64,000 bases of DNA from NCBI GenBank assembly GCA_035551675.1, contig DASZMV010000056.1, positions 1-64,000 of the forward strand, read 5' to 3'. The notes beneath the pieces were generated by a model. It worked only from the letters and a program-made list of their open reading frames with translations. It searched no databases and was not told the DNA's origin. The number at the start of each line of letters is the position of its first letter. Within the stretch, counting starts at the first letter, position 1. The DNA is from JAFECT01 sp035551675 (GTDB taxonomy: Bacteria; Pseudomonadota; Alphaproteobacteria; Caulobacterales; Caulobacteraceae). The translations under genes and the position numbers were made by a program. Shown in pieces: positions 51,601 to 59,339 of the stretch.

Positions 51601-54600
51601 GCGATCGACGTCACCCTGGGCGGAAACCTCTACGCCTACGGCGACGGGGTGAGGATCGACAATGCGGGAACCGGCAATGTCAGCCTGACCACCGAAAACG
51701 TTCACACCTACGCCAACGGCATCGTCATTCTCTCCAGCGGCGGCGGCAACGTCACGGTGAACAGCTATGGCACGGTGACCGGCGCCGGCGGATTCGGCGC
51801 CGGTCTCTCCGTCACGGGCGGCGCGGGTTCGATCGATGCGACCTTCGGCGAGGCAGTCTACGGCAGCACCACCGGGATCAGCGCTCATACGACGAGCGGA
51901 GATATCAGTGTCACCGTCGAGTACGGCGGCGTGGTCGCTGGCGCCGGCGACGGCGTGCGCGCCGTCAGCGGGACCGGTTCTATCTATATCAACACCGACA
52001 ACGGCAATGTGAGCGCCACCGGCGGAACGGGCATTCTCGCCCAAACCACGCTCGGCGGCGACGTGACCATCTACGGGTACGGCGTCAGCGCCAGCAAGGA
52101 CGCTATCACGGCTTCGACGACCGGCACGGGCAACGTTTCGGTCAGGGTCTACGGCGACGTACACGCGGGTGTCGGGACCGCGACGGCATACGACGGTGTG
52201 TGGGTCACGACCGACTCGGGCGCAATCGGCGTCTATACCGGCAACATCACCGCCACCGGCGAAGGCGTCTTCGCCCACGCGTCGAGCGGCGACATCAACG
52301 TCAGCACCGGCGACATCGACGCCGGCCTGCGCGGGGCGTATGCGGCCACCTCCGGCAACGTCACCGTGCGGACCGGCAACGTCTCCGCCGGCGGGATTGG
52401 CGTCGTAGGACTTTCCACGGCCACGGGCTATGTCGGCGTCTCGACCGGCGGCGTCTATTCCAAGACCGGCGCCGAGGCGGTGCTGGGCCGCAGCTACGGC
52501 GGCGACGTGAGCGTCTCGACCTTCGGCAATGTGACCGCCAAGGCGGGAACCGGCGCGGTCGGGGTCACCACCGGCGCCGGCAACCTCAGCTTCTATACCG
52601 CCGCGGGCTATGCGATCAGCGCGACCGGCGACGGTCTCTACGGCCACACCGACACCGGCAACATCACCGTGATGTCGAGGTCCGACATCACCGCTGATCC
52701 CGGCATCCACATGGCGACCGGCGGGTCCGGGGTCATCAACGTCCAGTCCTACGGCAACATCCTCGCCAAGAACGGCGGCGTCGTCACCTCGACGGTCGAT
52801 GGCTACAACAAGGTCTACGTTCACGGAACGATCACCGGCGACAGCGATCTGAACAACACCGGCGACGGCGTCCACGCGATTACGTCGGGAGCAGGCGCCA
52901 TTCTTGCGCACACCTATGCGGGCGGCGATATCTCCGGCGATAGCCAGCGCGGGATCTACGCCGACGCGAGCGGCACGGGCGCCTATGTGAATGTGATCAA
53001 CGACGGCAACATCGGCTCGAACAGCAAGGCGGTGGCGAGCGAGGGCATCGACGCCTGGATTACCGGCGGCGCCGGCGCGACCGGGAATGTCTCGGTTACC
53101 GGGTCGGGGAATGTCTACGCGACGAGCCGCGGCGTCTACGCCTTCGACAATGGTACGGGTACGATCACCATCCACGAGTCAGGCAACATAACCTCCACCG
53201 GTGCTCAGGCCCTCGTGGCGGTCGGCTACGGCGGCGAAGTCTCAGTCTACAGCTCCGGCGTGATCCAAGCCGCGGGTAGCGGCATCTACGCCCGCCACAA
53301 CGCACTTGCCGGCGGCGTCGACATCACCAATGACGGATCGGTGGGATCGAGCACGAGCTATGTCGGCGGCTTCGGCATCTACGCACGCAACTTCGGCGGC
53401 GGAACCGGCGCGGTTTCGGTAAGTGGTACGGGAAGCGCCTACGGCGTTGCGGGCGGCCTGCGAACCTTCAACAATGCCACGGGCGGCACGACCATCGACG
53501 TGTCCGGAAATATTTATACCGGCGGCACAGGCGTCACGGCTACGGACTCCGGCGGCGGCGCTCTGAGCGTTACGACCGGGAACATCACCGCAGCAAGCAA
53601 CGGCGTCTACGCCTTCGCTGCGGGCGGCGCGGGCGCTTTGAGCGTCACCAGCAACGGACTGGTCGCCGCAGCCAGCAACGGCGTGGTCGCCATGCAACAC
53701 GACACCGGCGGCCTGACGGTCACCGAAGCCGGCGGGATCAGCGGCGTGGCGGCGAGTACGGGCATCCTCGCCATCGACTATGCCGCCGGCGGAGACGTGG
53801 CCATCCACGCGACAGGCGATGTAGGATCTAGTCTCGATCATGTCGGCGGCTATGGTCTTTACGTCCGCATTGCGGGCGGCGGCACGGGCGCCGTGAGCGT
53901 CGACGGCGCCGGAAACATCTACGCCGACGGCAAGGGCCTGCGCGTCTTATCCAACGCCGCGGGCGATGTCACAGTCGACCTGACCGGCAACGTCACCGCG
54001 GGCGACACCGGCGTGGTCGCCGGCGACAGCGGCGGCGGCAGCGTTCACGTGACCACCTCAGCGGTAACTTCGGTTGGCGGCGGCGTCGCGGGCTACGCTA
54101 CAGGGGGCGGAACAGCGGCGGTGACGGTCACCACCACCGGCCTGGTCGATGCACACGGCGCCTATGGCGTCTCTGTCCAGACCAACGGCACGGGCGGCAT
54201 CGTCGTCAACGAAAACGGCGGCGTATCGGGCGCGACCTCCGGCGCCGGCGTGTACGCCCTCGACTATGGCCTGGCGGGCGACGTCAAGGTCCACGTGGGC
54301 GGCGACATCGGCTCCACGACCGACGCCGTGGGCGCCAGCGGCGTGTACGCGAAGATCGCGGGCGGCGGCGGCGCCAGCGGCGTCACCATCGACGGCGCGG
54401 GCGATATTTACGCCGCCGGCGCCGGCATTCGGGTCGCCACCACCGCGTCCGGCACGGTGTCGATCAACTCGACCGGCGCGATCACGGCCCTCGCTGACGG
54501 CGTGCACGTCAATGCGACGGGCGGCGGCGACACGTCGATCAGCCTGGGCGGCAACGTCACGTCGACCGGCGCCATGGGCGTCTACGCCTACGGAATCGGC

Positions 54601-57600
54601 GGCGACGTCGCGGTGACCGTGGCCGGCAAGCTGTCCGCCGCGAGCGTGGGTGTCGACGCAATGTCATCCAGCGGCACGATCACCCTGGTCACCCACGACA
54701 TCGACGCGCAGTTGCAAGCCATCCACACCTATAGCGGCGGCGGCGACATCGCCATCTCGGCCTACGGCAACGTGACCTCGCACATGGACGCGGGCATTTT
54801 CGCCCAGGTAAAAGCCGGCGGCGCGGGAAACATCGTCGTCAACGGGGACGCCAACGTCTACGCACAGACCTTCGGCGTCGTAACCTACAACAACGGAACG
54901 GGCGGAGCCGCCATCGACCTCGGCGGTAACGTGACCGCCGGTGGGGACGGCGTGCGGGCGTTCGACCTGGGAACCGGCGACGTGAGCATCACGACCGGTG
55001 GCGCGATCCACGCCGGCGGTGTCGGCCTCTACGCCCTGAACCTGGGCGGGGGCGCGGGGAATGTGACGGTCGCGGCGGGCGGCGACGTGGGCTCCGCAAT
55101 CGATCCGGTCGGCGCTGCGGGCATCCGCGCGGAGATCGTGGCGACCGGAACAGGCGCGATTTCGGTCAGCGGAGCCAATATCTACAGCCACGGCGCCGGC
55201 GTGTACGCCTATGACAGGGCGACGGGCGGCATTCAGGTGGACCTGAGCGGCAACGTCACCTCGGCGACCGGGTCGGGCTTGACTGTGTTCGAGACCAACG
55301 GCGGCAATGTCTCGGTCGGAGTCGGCGGCGCGATATCGGCGGCGGACGGGTACGGCGTCTGGGCGTTGGCCAACAAGGGCGGCAGCGTGACCGTCACCGT
55401 GAACGGCGACATCAACTCGGACCTGACCGGCGTGCATGCGCACACGCTCTACGCGGCCGCAGTCACCGTGAACGTCGGCGCGGTCACCAGCACCGGTGGA
55501 TCGGGGGTCACGGCCTATACGCCCCAGGGCGACGCCTATGTACATGCGACCGGCGCGGTGTCGGGCGCGGAGTACGGCATCGCGGCGTACGGTGGCGGCG
55601 GGGCTACGGTAAAGGCCGACGGAGATGTTGTCGCCTTGAGCTTCGCCGCCATTTCGGCGCGCGCGAACGCCGGCGCGGCCTATGTCTACGCGGGCGGCAA
55701 CGTCACCGGCGGCACGTTCGGCATCCAGTCCGTCGCAGGTGGGGCGACCGGCGACGCCACCGCGATCGCCAAGGGCTCCGTGACCAGCGACCTGTACGGC
55801 ATCGTCGCCGTTACCGCCGGAACCGGCAATGTCTCGATCGCGGTTGATGGCTTGGTGACCGCGGCCAACGACGCGGTCTACGGGCGAGCCGCAGGCGCGG
55901 GCGCCGTCGTCATCGACACCGGCGCGGTGCTGTCCACCGGCGCACGCGGCGTCTATGGCCGCTCGGCCGGCGCGGGCGGGATCACCATCCACACGGCGGG
56001 CGACGTGGGCGCCTACGGCATCGCGGTCGGCGCTGACGCCTACGGCGGCGGCAACATCGTCATCACCACTGCGGGCGACGTACTCAGCACACATAGTCAA
56101 GGCGTATTCGCCGTCTCCACGGGCGGCGGCGTCTCGATCAAGGCCTATGGCGACGCAACCGGCGCCACCGGCGGCCTGGTCGCGTCGAGCACGGCGGGCG
56201 ACGTCACGGTCACGGCGCTCGGCAACGTGGTCACCGTCTCGGGCGCGGGCCTGATCGGCATGAGCGCGGGATCTGGCGACGTCACCCTGACCACCGCGGC
56301 GGACAAGACCATCACCGCGACCGCGGGCGACGGCCTCTATGCGCGTACGGCCGACGGCGACATCGTCGTCAACTCGCACGCAGCGATCTACGCCGACCCG
56401 GGCATCAACGTCGCGGCCAGCGGCGCGGGCGACGTGACGGTCAACTCCTACTCGACCATCCAGGCGCTCGACGACGCGATCCTGTCGGAGACCGTCGATG
56501 GCGACGACAAGGTCTACGTCCACGCCTCAATCGAGGGCGACCACGACAACGACGGGACCGGCGCTGGCGTGATGGCGTCGGCGACCGGGACTGGGTCGGT
56601 GCTGGTGTCGCTCGATGCGGGCGCGAACATCACGGGCCATAACAGCGTGGGCGTGTTCGCGGCGGCCGACGGCGGCGGCTCGGTCACCGTGCACCTGATG
56701 GGCGACATCGGCTCGAGCACGACGCCGATCGCCGGCGCCGGCGTCTATGCCTCGGGCGCTGGCGGCTCGGGCCTGGTCAGCGTGGACGGCGACGGCGCCA
56801 TCTTCGCGACCGGCGCCGGCCTGATCGCCAAGGCGGCGGGGACCGACGAATCGGTGAGCGTCGGCGGGACCAACACCATCACCGCCGGCGGCGTAGGCCT
56901 CTACGCCGCGACGCTCGGCGCGGGAACCGGAACGGTCATCATCGACAATACGGCGTCGATCACCGCAACCGCCGGCGGCGTCTTCGCCTATGCGGGCAAC
57001 GCGGCCAACACCGGGCTTGTCTCTCTCACGGACAGCGGCGCGATCGAGACCTCGGGCACGGCGCTGATGGCGGTGAGCAAGGGCTCGGGCGGCGTCTTGG
57101 TGGAAGATACGGCCGCGATCGACGGCAACGCCAGCTTCGGCATCGTCGCCGAGGCGCTGGGCGGCGGTTCGGCCGTGGCGCACCACGACGCCGACATCGG
57201 GTCGGACGGCCATTACGTGCACGGTGACGGCGTCTACGCCGAGGTCGGCGCTGGCTCCGGCGCGGTGAGTGTGGACGGGACCGGGCGGATCTGGGCCGCG
57301 GGCTACGGTATCGACGCCTTCAACACGGCGGCTACGTCGAACGCGGCGATCAGCGTGACCTCGACCACCGTCATCATTTCCGGCGAGAGCGCGATCCGCG
57401 TGAACGGCGCGGGGACCGGCGATTCGACGCTCTATGTCTCTTCGACCGCCGGTCTCTATTCGATGAGCGGCGACGCCATCGACGTGGAGCAGACCAACGC
57501 GGCCAACACCGGCGCGGTCACAGTCACCTCCAGCGCCGATACGATCGGCGGCGACGCGGGCGTACGGCTGGCCAACGCGGGTACGGGCGGCGCCAGCTTC

Positions 57601-59283
57601 ACCAACGACGGCGCCCTCGTTCAGGGCGCCAAGTACGGCGTGTTCGCCGATACCGCGACCAGCGTCACCGTCAACAACGACGGAGAAGGCGTCATCAAAG
57701 GCGGCAACGGCTTCGCCATCGACGTGACCGGCGGCGGGGCGACGATCAACAACACCGCCAAGGCGCAGATCGTGGGCTACGCCCACTTCGGCGACGGCGC
57801 GACCACGGTCAACAACGCGGGCGTCTGGTGGGCGTATGGCGACACCACCTTCGGCGCCGCGGCCGACACCGTCAACAATGCGGGCGCGATCATGGTCGCG
57901 CCGTTCTCGACCACCGGAGTCTCGGTGAGTTGGACGGGCCTGGAGGCGTTCAACAATCAGGGCGGCCTGATCGACCTGCGCAACGGTCATGCGGGCGACG
58001 TGCTGAACCTGGGCAACGCGGCGTTCGCAGGATCGACGGTGGGCGGCAGCGCGTCCCGGTTGGCGTTCGACGCCAGCTTGACGCCGACCCTCGCCAGCGA
58101 CTCGCTCGTCATCGGCGCAGCGTCGGGCGTAACCGAGATCTCGATCCACGACGTCGCGCCGGGCACGCTCGGCGCGATCAACCTTACCGGCGTGACGCTG
58201 GTCAATGCGACCTCGGGCACGGGCTCGGAGTTCGAACTGGCCGGCGGTCCGATCCACAAGGGCTTCGTCGTCTACAAGCTGATGTTCGAGGCGGCGACAT
58301 CGGATTGGAACCTCGTCGGCCTGCCCGGGCAAACCGGCTATGAACTGCTGAAGGTTCCGACCGCGGTGCAGGATTTCTGGCGCCGCGGCGCCGACGCCTG
58401 GTCATCGCGCGAACAGACGATCCGCGACAGCCTCTGGGGCTCAGCCACGCCGACGCGCGGCGAAGGCTGGGAGCTGTGGGCGCAGGGCGACATGGGCAAC
58501 GAGAAGAAGGGCGGCGCCGAGTCCTTCGCGGTCACCGGCGGCACGACCGTACAGAACCTGGGAACGAGTACCGAGTGGGGCGGCTTCCAGGCCGGCGTCG
58601 ACGACCGCGTGGGCGACCACTGGCTGTGGGGCTTGACCGCGGGCTTCAACGACCAGACCACGCGCTTCCACGCCGACGGCAACGGCCTCGACATCACCGG
58701 CGTGAACCTGGGCGTCTACGGCGGCCTGACCGCTGGACGGTTCTTCCTGAACGGCCTCCTGGACACCAACTTCGACCGGGTCCTGGCCAACATGCACAGC
58801 TTCCCGGCGATGGACACATTCAGCGCGCGCACCTACGGCGCCAAGCTGGAGACCGGCTTCCGTCTCGGCGGTCCGGGATTCTACATCGAGCCGCTGGCGG
58901 ACATCGCTTGGAACAACAGCCACATCGACCACGCCAACTTCCCGATCCTGGCCACCGACTTCAGCTGGAGCGACGCAACCAGCGTGCGCGGGTCGGTGGG
59001 TGCGCGCGTGGGCGGTCAGATCGGTCCGGTCATGCCCTACGTCGGCCTGTTCGCGGTGAACGAGTTCGAAGGCGACAACCGCATGACCATGATGACCGGC
59101 GGCGGCTGTCCGGCCGCCTGTACGGGCGTCAGCGACCTCAAGCCCGGGACCTACGGCAAGGCGGACGTCGGCTTCACCACCACCAGCTGGAACGGACTGG
59201 AGGGCTTCGCCAAGGGCGAATTCGAGTTCGCCAACCACTCGAACGGCTTCAACGGCAGCCTCGGTGTGCGCTGGAGGTGGTAA
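45664..59283 (+). CDS. Giant type V autotransporter adhesin (4,539 residues)
   Basis: One open frame of 4,539 codons. The signal peptide is extended and basic (about 1-60, ending TALA before AD). The passenger (about 61-4260) is Gly/Ala/Thr/Val-rich, with almost no Lys, Arg or Cys (two Cys near the N-terminus), and made of short beta-turn repeats such as GGGAIV, VTVTGDIT and GSIDIQTSSDAYI, the pattern of a right-handed beta-helix. The C-terminal ~270 residues (from WELWAQGDMG to RWRW) form a beta-barrel with aromatic end, including GGGCPAAC. Repeat modules of 540-620 bp recur between 46.9 and 50.4 kb. Such proteins usually mediate adhesion or biofilm; the ligand is unknown. Expression seems likely to be tightly controlled. 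Confidence 0.92.
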   Translation: MTTRSPLTRGRSAARAAARFAPTPRRPGLGALASRAALMLSTALGGAIFIVGVEPGTALAADVTCSPDSSGSTASGPEFCQGAGDGITYFANGDLTVVLDGVTTGNGLTINGGIYNITAYDLFNAGSIVSTTNNGVQITSEGGSIAFATTLGGGTRTGGTFVYGLHTGVYLKTAGAGGSGNIDLNLGSNANGRAAGVRTYAYRGDIRITTGDAYSYNAGVIAQSRNGNISIVTYGAIRGDFEGDGHGEGVYAETDAGNLRIVTESYSTVSGGALDNKGVVAKTGAGSVYLNLHGAVHEGVYALAEGAGASDTAIVNFYNDVTSTNGDGVTVKTGAGRAYVYQMGGTVTAALDGVKVAGGAGGMAIGIYDINAGSTGVSASTVGSDGSIFIRSSDSSYINATSGAGISATAGAGYIKINTAGSGQGGVIISGADGIDATVGASTHSQAIDVYWNGSIDAGGAGVNANASAGAISVTVTGDITAGGGGIEAFTGGATAADTTTVNISGNINSGSAGVFAEASAGLVSVYQSAGSISAGTTGIETFGGAGGIYVHAVNVSAAGTAIYASTGTTAGSIDIQTSSDAYIHGAGPAITATVNTGAITINGGGAIVSDNGYGIQVFAGASTHSQAVDVYWAGSITAADSGVEASAADGAVAVTVTGDITAGASGVVANAAGVAAGDTVTVTLSGNVTGVNGVIADAHGGLDSVNQTAGSITGAGDGILAVGGAGGVYVHAVNVSGGTNGVYATTYGASGSIDIQTSSDAYIQSGTGAGVEARAGTGAVTIDGGGAIVSGSHGLYASVGASTQTQAISVNWDGSIDAGGSGVSANALDGDISVTVGGDVTAGTSGVTALAFNGAASVTTTGDITANSGGIFAFSGGTAATDTVTVNASGNITTTSGNGIYAEGHGGLVSVESSGTISGYGGIRASGGAAGVYVSAVDVDGAGRGIYASTYGSSGSINIQTSPDAYIHGGTGAAIQARAGTGDITIDGGGAIVSKYSDGIDATTGASTGQAIDIYWAGTINAAGVGVNTSATDGAVSVTVTGDIAIGQSGVQAVASGSAAGDTASVIVAGNVTSTSGDGVFATGHTVSVSQTGGTINAHVDGILAAGAGGVYVYAGNITAAITGVYATTFNSAGSIDIETGSDVYIHAGTGSGILARTGTGAVTVDGSGAIVTGGNDGLAAVVGVSTYTQAIDIDWDGSITSAGTGVYAGAHAGDVAVTVTGNVVAGHSALYAFTLSGNVSVTAGNVTGGTGSGIEAIAKAGAGDVTVTAYGSVTTTGGIDGIFASADGGGNVTVTVDGAGSNVNGHSRYGIVAQTYGGNVKVTTSGDVTGATGGIYSFSYGAGNIDIDVAGNTSGHSNRGVGALEADAPSTGNIRIEVDGTSYGGKYGVYAHNAGSGSVGVYTNGATGHLDRGILAYAASGAVTVQDTGNVSGAEDGVYAISKGASDVTVSLDNTTGLTGDGLYATSQGGNVAVTLSGNASGGQYGILATTNASGSVHIAAGADVYIHGGTGPGIKATTDTGYVAITGGGAIVSGAKDGIDATVGASTYSQAVDIDWDGTISAGGYGVKTIATDGDVSVTVTGQIVSTQGGVQATADYGAVTVNTGAIAAAHHDGVFAYSKGGVGDVTVTASGAVYAATGFAGIAATNLNGGNTSVTVSGAGSNVYGRTYGIVAQSAGGNVGVTTSGDVKGGHSGLYSYTDGAGGIAVKVGGNVAGYGYRGVNVLELGAGSTGNIRVEVDGTTLGAVDGVYARNAGAGSVGVYTNGVTGSTGLALSAYAAQGAVTVQDTGNVIGHTVGVSAISNGAGDVSVSLYNVNAATDDGVFAVSEGGNVSVTVNGSVSATGGSATQYGVHASTTGAGAITVKTYGSVAARDGAITALGGNGTVSIYAYGGIDGDSNTDGAGDGVHVQTNAGAIDMTLGASAKIAGDTATAIYALSIGANTGGISIDDQADIGNFAGDVGAGVRVNMASGAATGAIDVTLGGNLYAYGDGVRIDNAGTGNVSLTTENVHTYANGIVILSSGGGNVTVNSYGTVTGAGGFGAGLSVTGGAGSIDATFGEAVYGSTTGISAHTTSGDISVTVEYGGVVAGAGDGVRAVSGTGSIYINTDNGNVSATGGTGILAQTTLGGDVTIYGYGVSASKDAITASTTGTGNVSVRVYGDVHAGVGTATAYDGVWVTTDSGAIGVYTGNITATGEGVFAHASSGDINVSTGDIDAGLRGAYAATSGNVTVRTGNVSAGGIGVVGLSTATGYVGVSTGGVYSKTGAEAVLGRSYGGDVSVSTFGNVTAKAGTGAVGVTTGAGNLSFYTAAGYAISATGDGLYGHTDTGNITVMSRSDITADPGIHMATGGSGVINVQSYGNILAKNGGVVTSTVDGYNKVYVHGTITGDSDLNNTGDGVHAITSGAGAILAHTYAGGDISGDSQRGIYADASGTGAYVNVINDGNIGSNSKAVASEGIDAWITGGAGATGNVSVTGSGNVYATSRGVYAFDNGTGTITIHESGNITSTGAQALVAVGYGGEVSVYSSGVIQAAGSGIYARHNALAGGVDITNDGSVGSSTSYVGGFGIYARNFGGGTGAVSVSGTGSAYGVAGGLRTFNNATGGTTIDVSGNIYTGGTGVTATDSGGGALSVTTGNITAASNGVYAFAAGGAGALSVTSNGLVAAASNGVVAMQHDTGGLTVTEAGGISGVAASTGILAIDYAAGGDVAIHATGDVGSSLDHVGGYGLYVRIAGGGTGAVSVDGAGNIYADGKGLRVLSNAAGDVTVDLTGNVTAGDTGVVAGDSGGGSVHVTTSAVTSVGGGVAGYATGGGTAAVTVTTTGLVDAHGAYGVSVQTNGTGGIVVNENGGVSGATSGAGVYALDYGLAGDVKVHVGGDIGSTTDAVGASGVYAKIAGGGGASGVTIDGAGDIYAAGAGIRVATTASGTVSINSTGAITALADGVHVNATGGGDTSISLGGNVTSTGAMGVYAYGIGGDVAVTVAGKLSAASVGVDAMSSSGTITLVTHDIDAQLQAIHTYSGGGDIAISAYGNVTSHMDAGIFAQVKAGGAGNIVVNGDANVYAQTFGVVTYNNGTGGAAIDLGGNVTAGGDGVRAFDLGTGDVSITTGGAIHAGGVGLYALNLGGGAGNVTVAAGGDVGSAIDPVGAAGIRAEIVATGTGAISVSGANIYSHGAGVYAYDRATGGIQVDLSGNVTSATGSGLTVFETNGGNVSVGVGGAISAADGYGVWALANKGGSVTVTVNGDINSDLTGVHAHTLYAAAVTVNVGAVTSTGGSGVTAYTPQGDAYVHATGAVSGAEYGIAAYGGGGATVKADGDVVALSFAAISARANAGAAYVYAGGNVTGGTFGIQSVAGGATGDATAIAKGSVTSDLYGIVAVTAGTGNVSIAVDGLVTAANDAVYGRAAGAGAVVIDTGAVLSTGARGVYGRSAGAGGITIHTAGDVGAYGIAVGADAYGGGNIVITTAGDVLSTHSQGVFAVSTGGGVSIKAYGDATGATGGLVASSTAGDVTVTALGNVVTVSGAGLIGMSAGSGDVTLTTAADKTITATAGDGLYARTADGDIVVNSHAAIYADPGINVAASGAGDVTVNSYSTIQALDDAILSETVDGDDKVYVHASIEGDHDNDGTGAGVMASATGTGSVLVSLDAGANITGHNSVGVFAAADGGGSVTVHLMGDIGSSTTPIAGAGVYASGAGGSGLVSVDGDGAIFATGAGLIAKAAGTDESVSVGGTNTITAGGVGLYAATLGAGTGTVIIDNTASITATAGGVFAYAGNAANTGLVSLTDSGAIETSGTALMAVSKGSGGVLVEDTAAIDGNASFGIVAEALGGGSAVAHHDADIGSDGHYVHGDGVYAEVGAGSGAVSVDGTGRIWAAGYGIDAFNTAATSNAAISVTSTTVIISGESAIRVNGAGTGDSTLYVSSTAGLYSMSGDAIDVEQTNAANTGAVTVTSSADTIGGDAGVRLANAGTGGASFTNDGALVQGAKYGVFADTATSVTVNNDGEGVIKGGNGFAIDVTGGGATINNTAKAQIVGYAHFGDGATTVNNAGVWWAYGDTTFGAAADTVNNAGAIMVAPFSTTGVSVSWTGLEAFNNQGGLIDLRNGHAGDVLNLGNAAFAGSTVGGSASRLAFDASLTPTLASDSLVIGAASGVTEISIHDVAPGTLGAINLTGVTLVNATSGTGSEFELAGGPIHKGFVVYKLMFEAATSDWNLVGLPGQTGYELLKVPTAVQDFWRRGADAWSSREQTIRDSLWGSATPTRGEGWELWAQGDMGNEKKGGAESFAVTGGTTVQNLGTSTEWGGFQAGVDDRVGDHWLWGLTAGFNDQTTRFHADGNGLDITGVNLGVYGGLTAGRFFLNGLLDTNFDRVLANMHSFPAMDTFSARTYGAKLETGFRLGGPGFYIEPLADIAWNNSHIDHANFPILATDFSWSDATSVRGSVGARVGGQIGPVMPYVGLFAVNEFEGDNRMTMMTGGGCPAACTGVSDLKPGTYGKADVGFTTTSWNGLEGFAKGEFEFANHSNGFNGSLGVRWRW
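46960..50400 (+). repeat. Repeated passenger module of the autotransporter
   Basis: A segment that begins with words like GASTHSQAIDVYWNGSI recurs at about 46981, 47526, 48066, 48683, 49218 and 50306. Spacing is about 540-620 bp for most steps and 1,088 bp for the last. The copies share DVYWxGSI and SDAYIHG but diverge elsewhere, consistent with old internal duplications. Confidence 0.8.
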
Positions 59284-59339
59284 GCCGCGACCTGGGCCGA
59301 CCGGCGCCGGGGTGAACGCCGGCGTCATGATGTCGTGTG

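Noticed and set aside
47236..58332. Several 600-660-residue minus-strand ORFs opposite the autotransporter
   Set aside because: Repeated Gly/Ala/Thr codons on the coding strand leave the opposite frame free of stops; no start signals or motifs.
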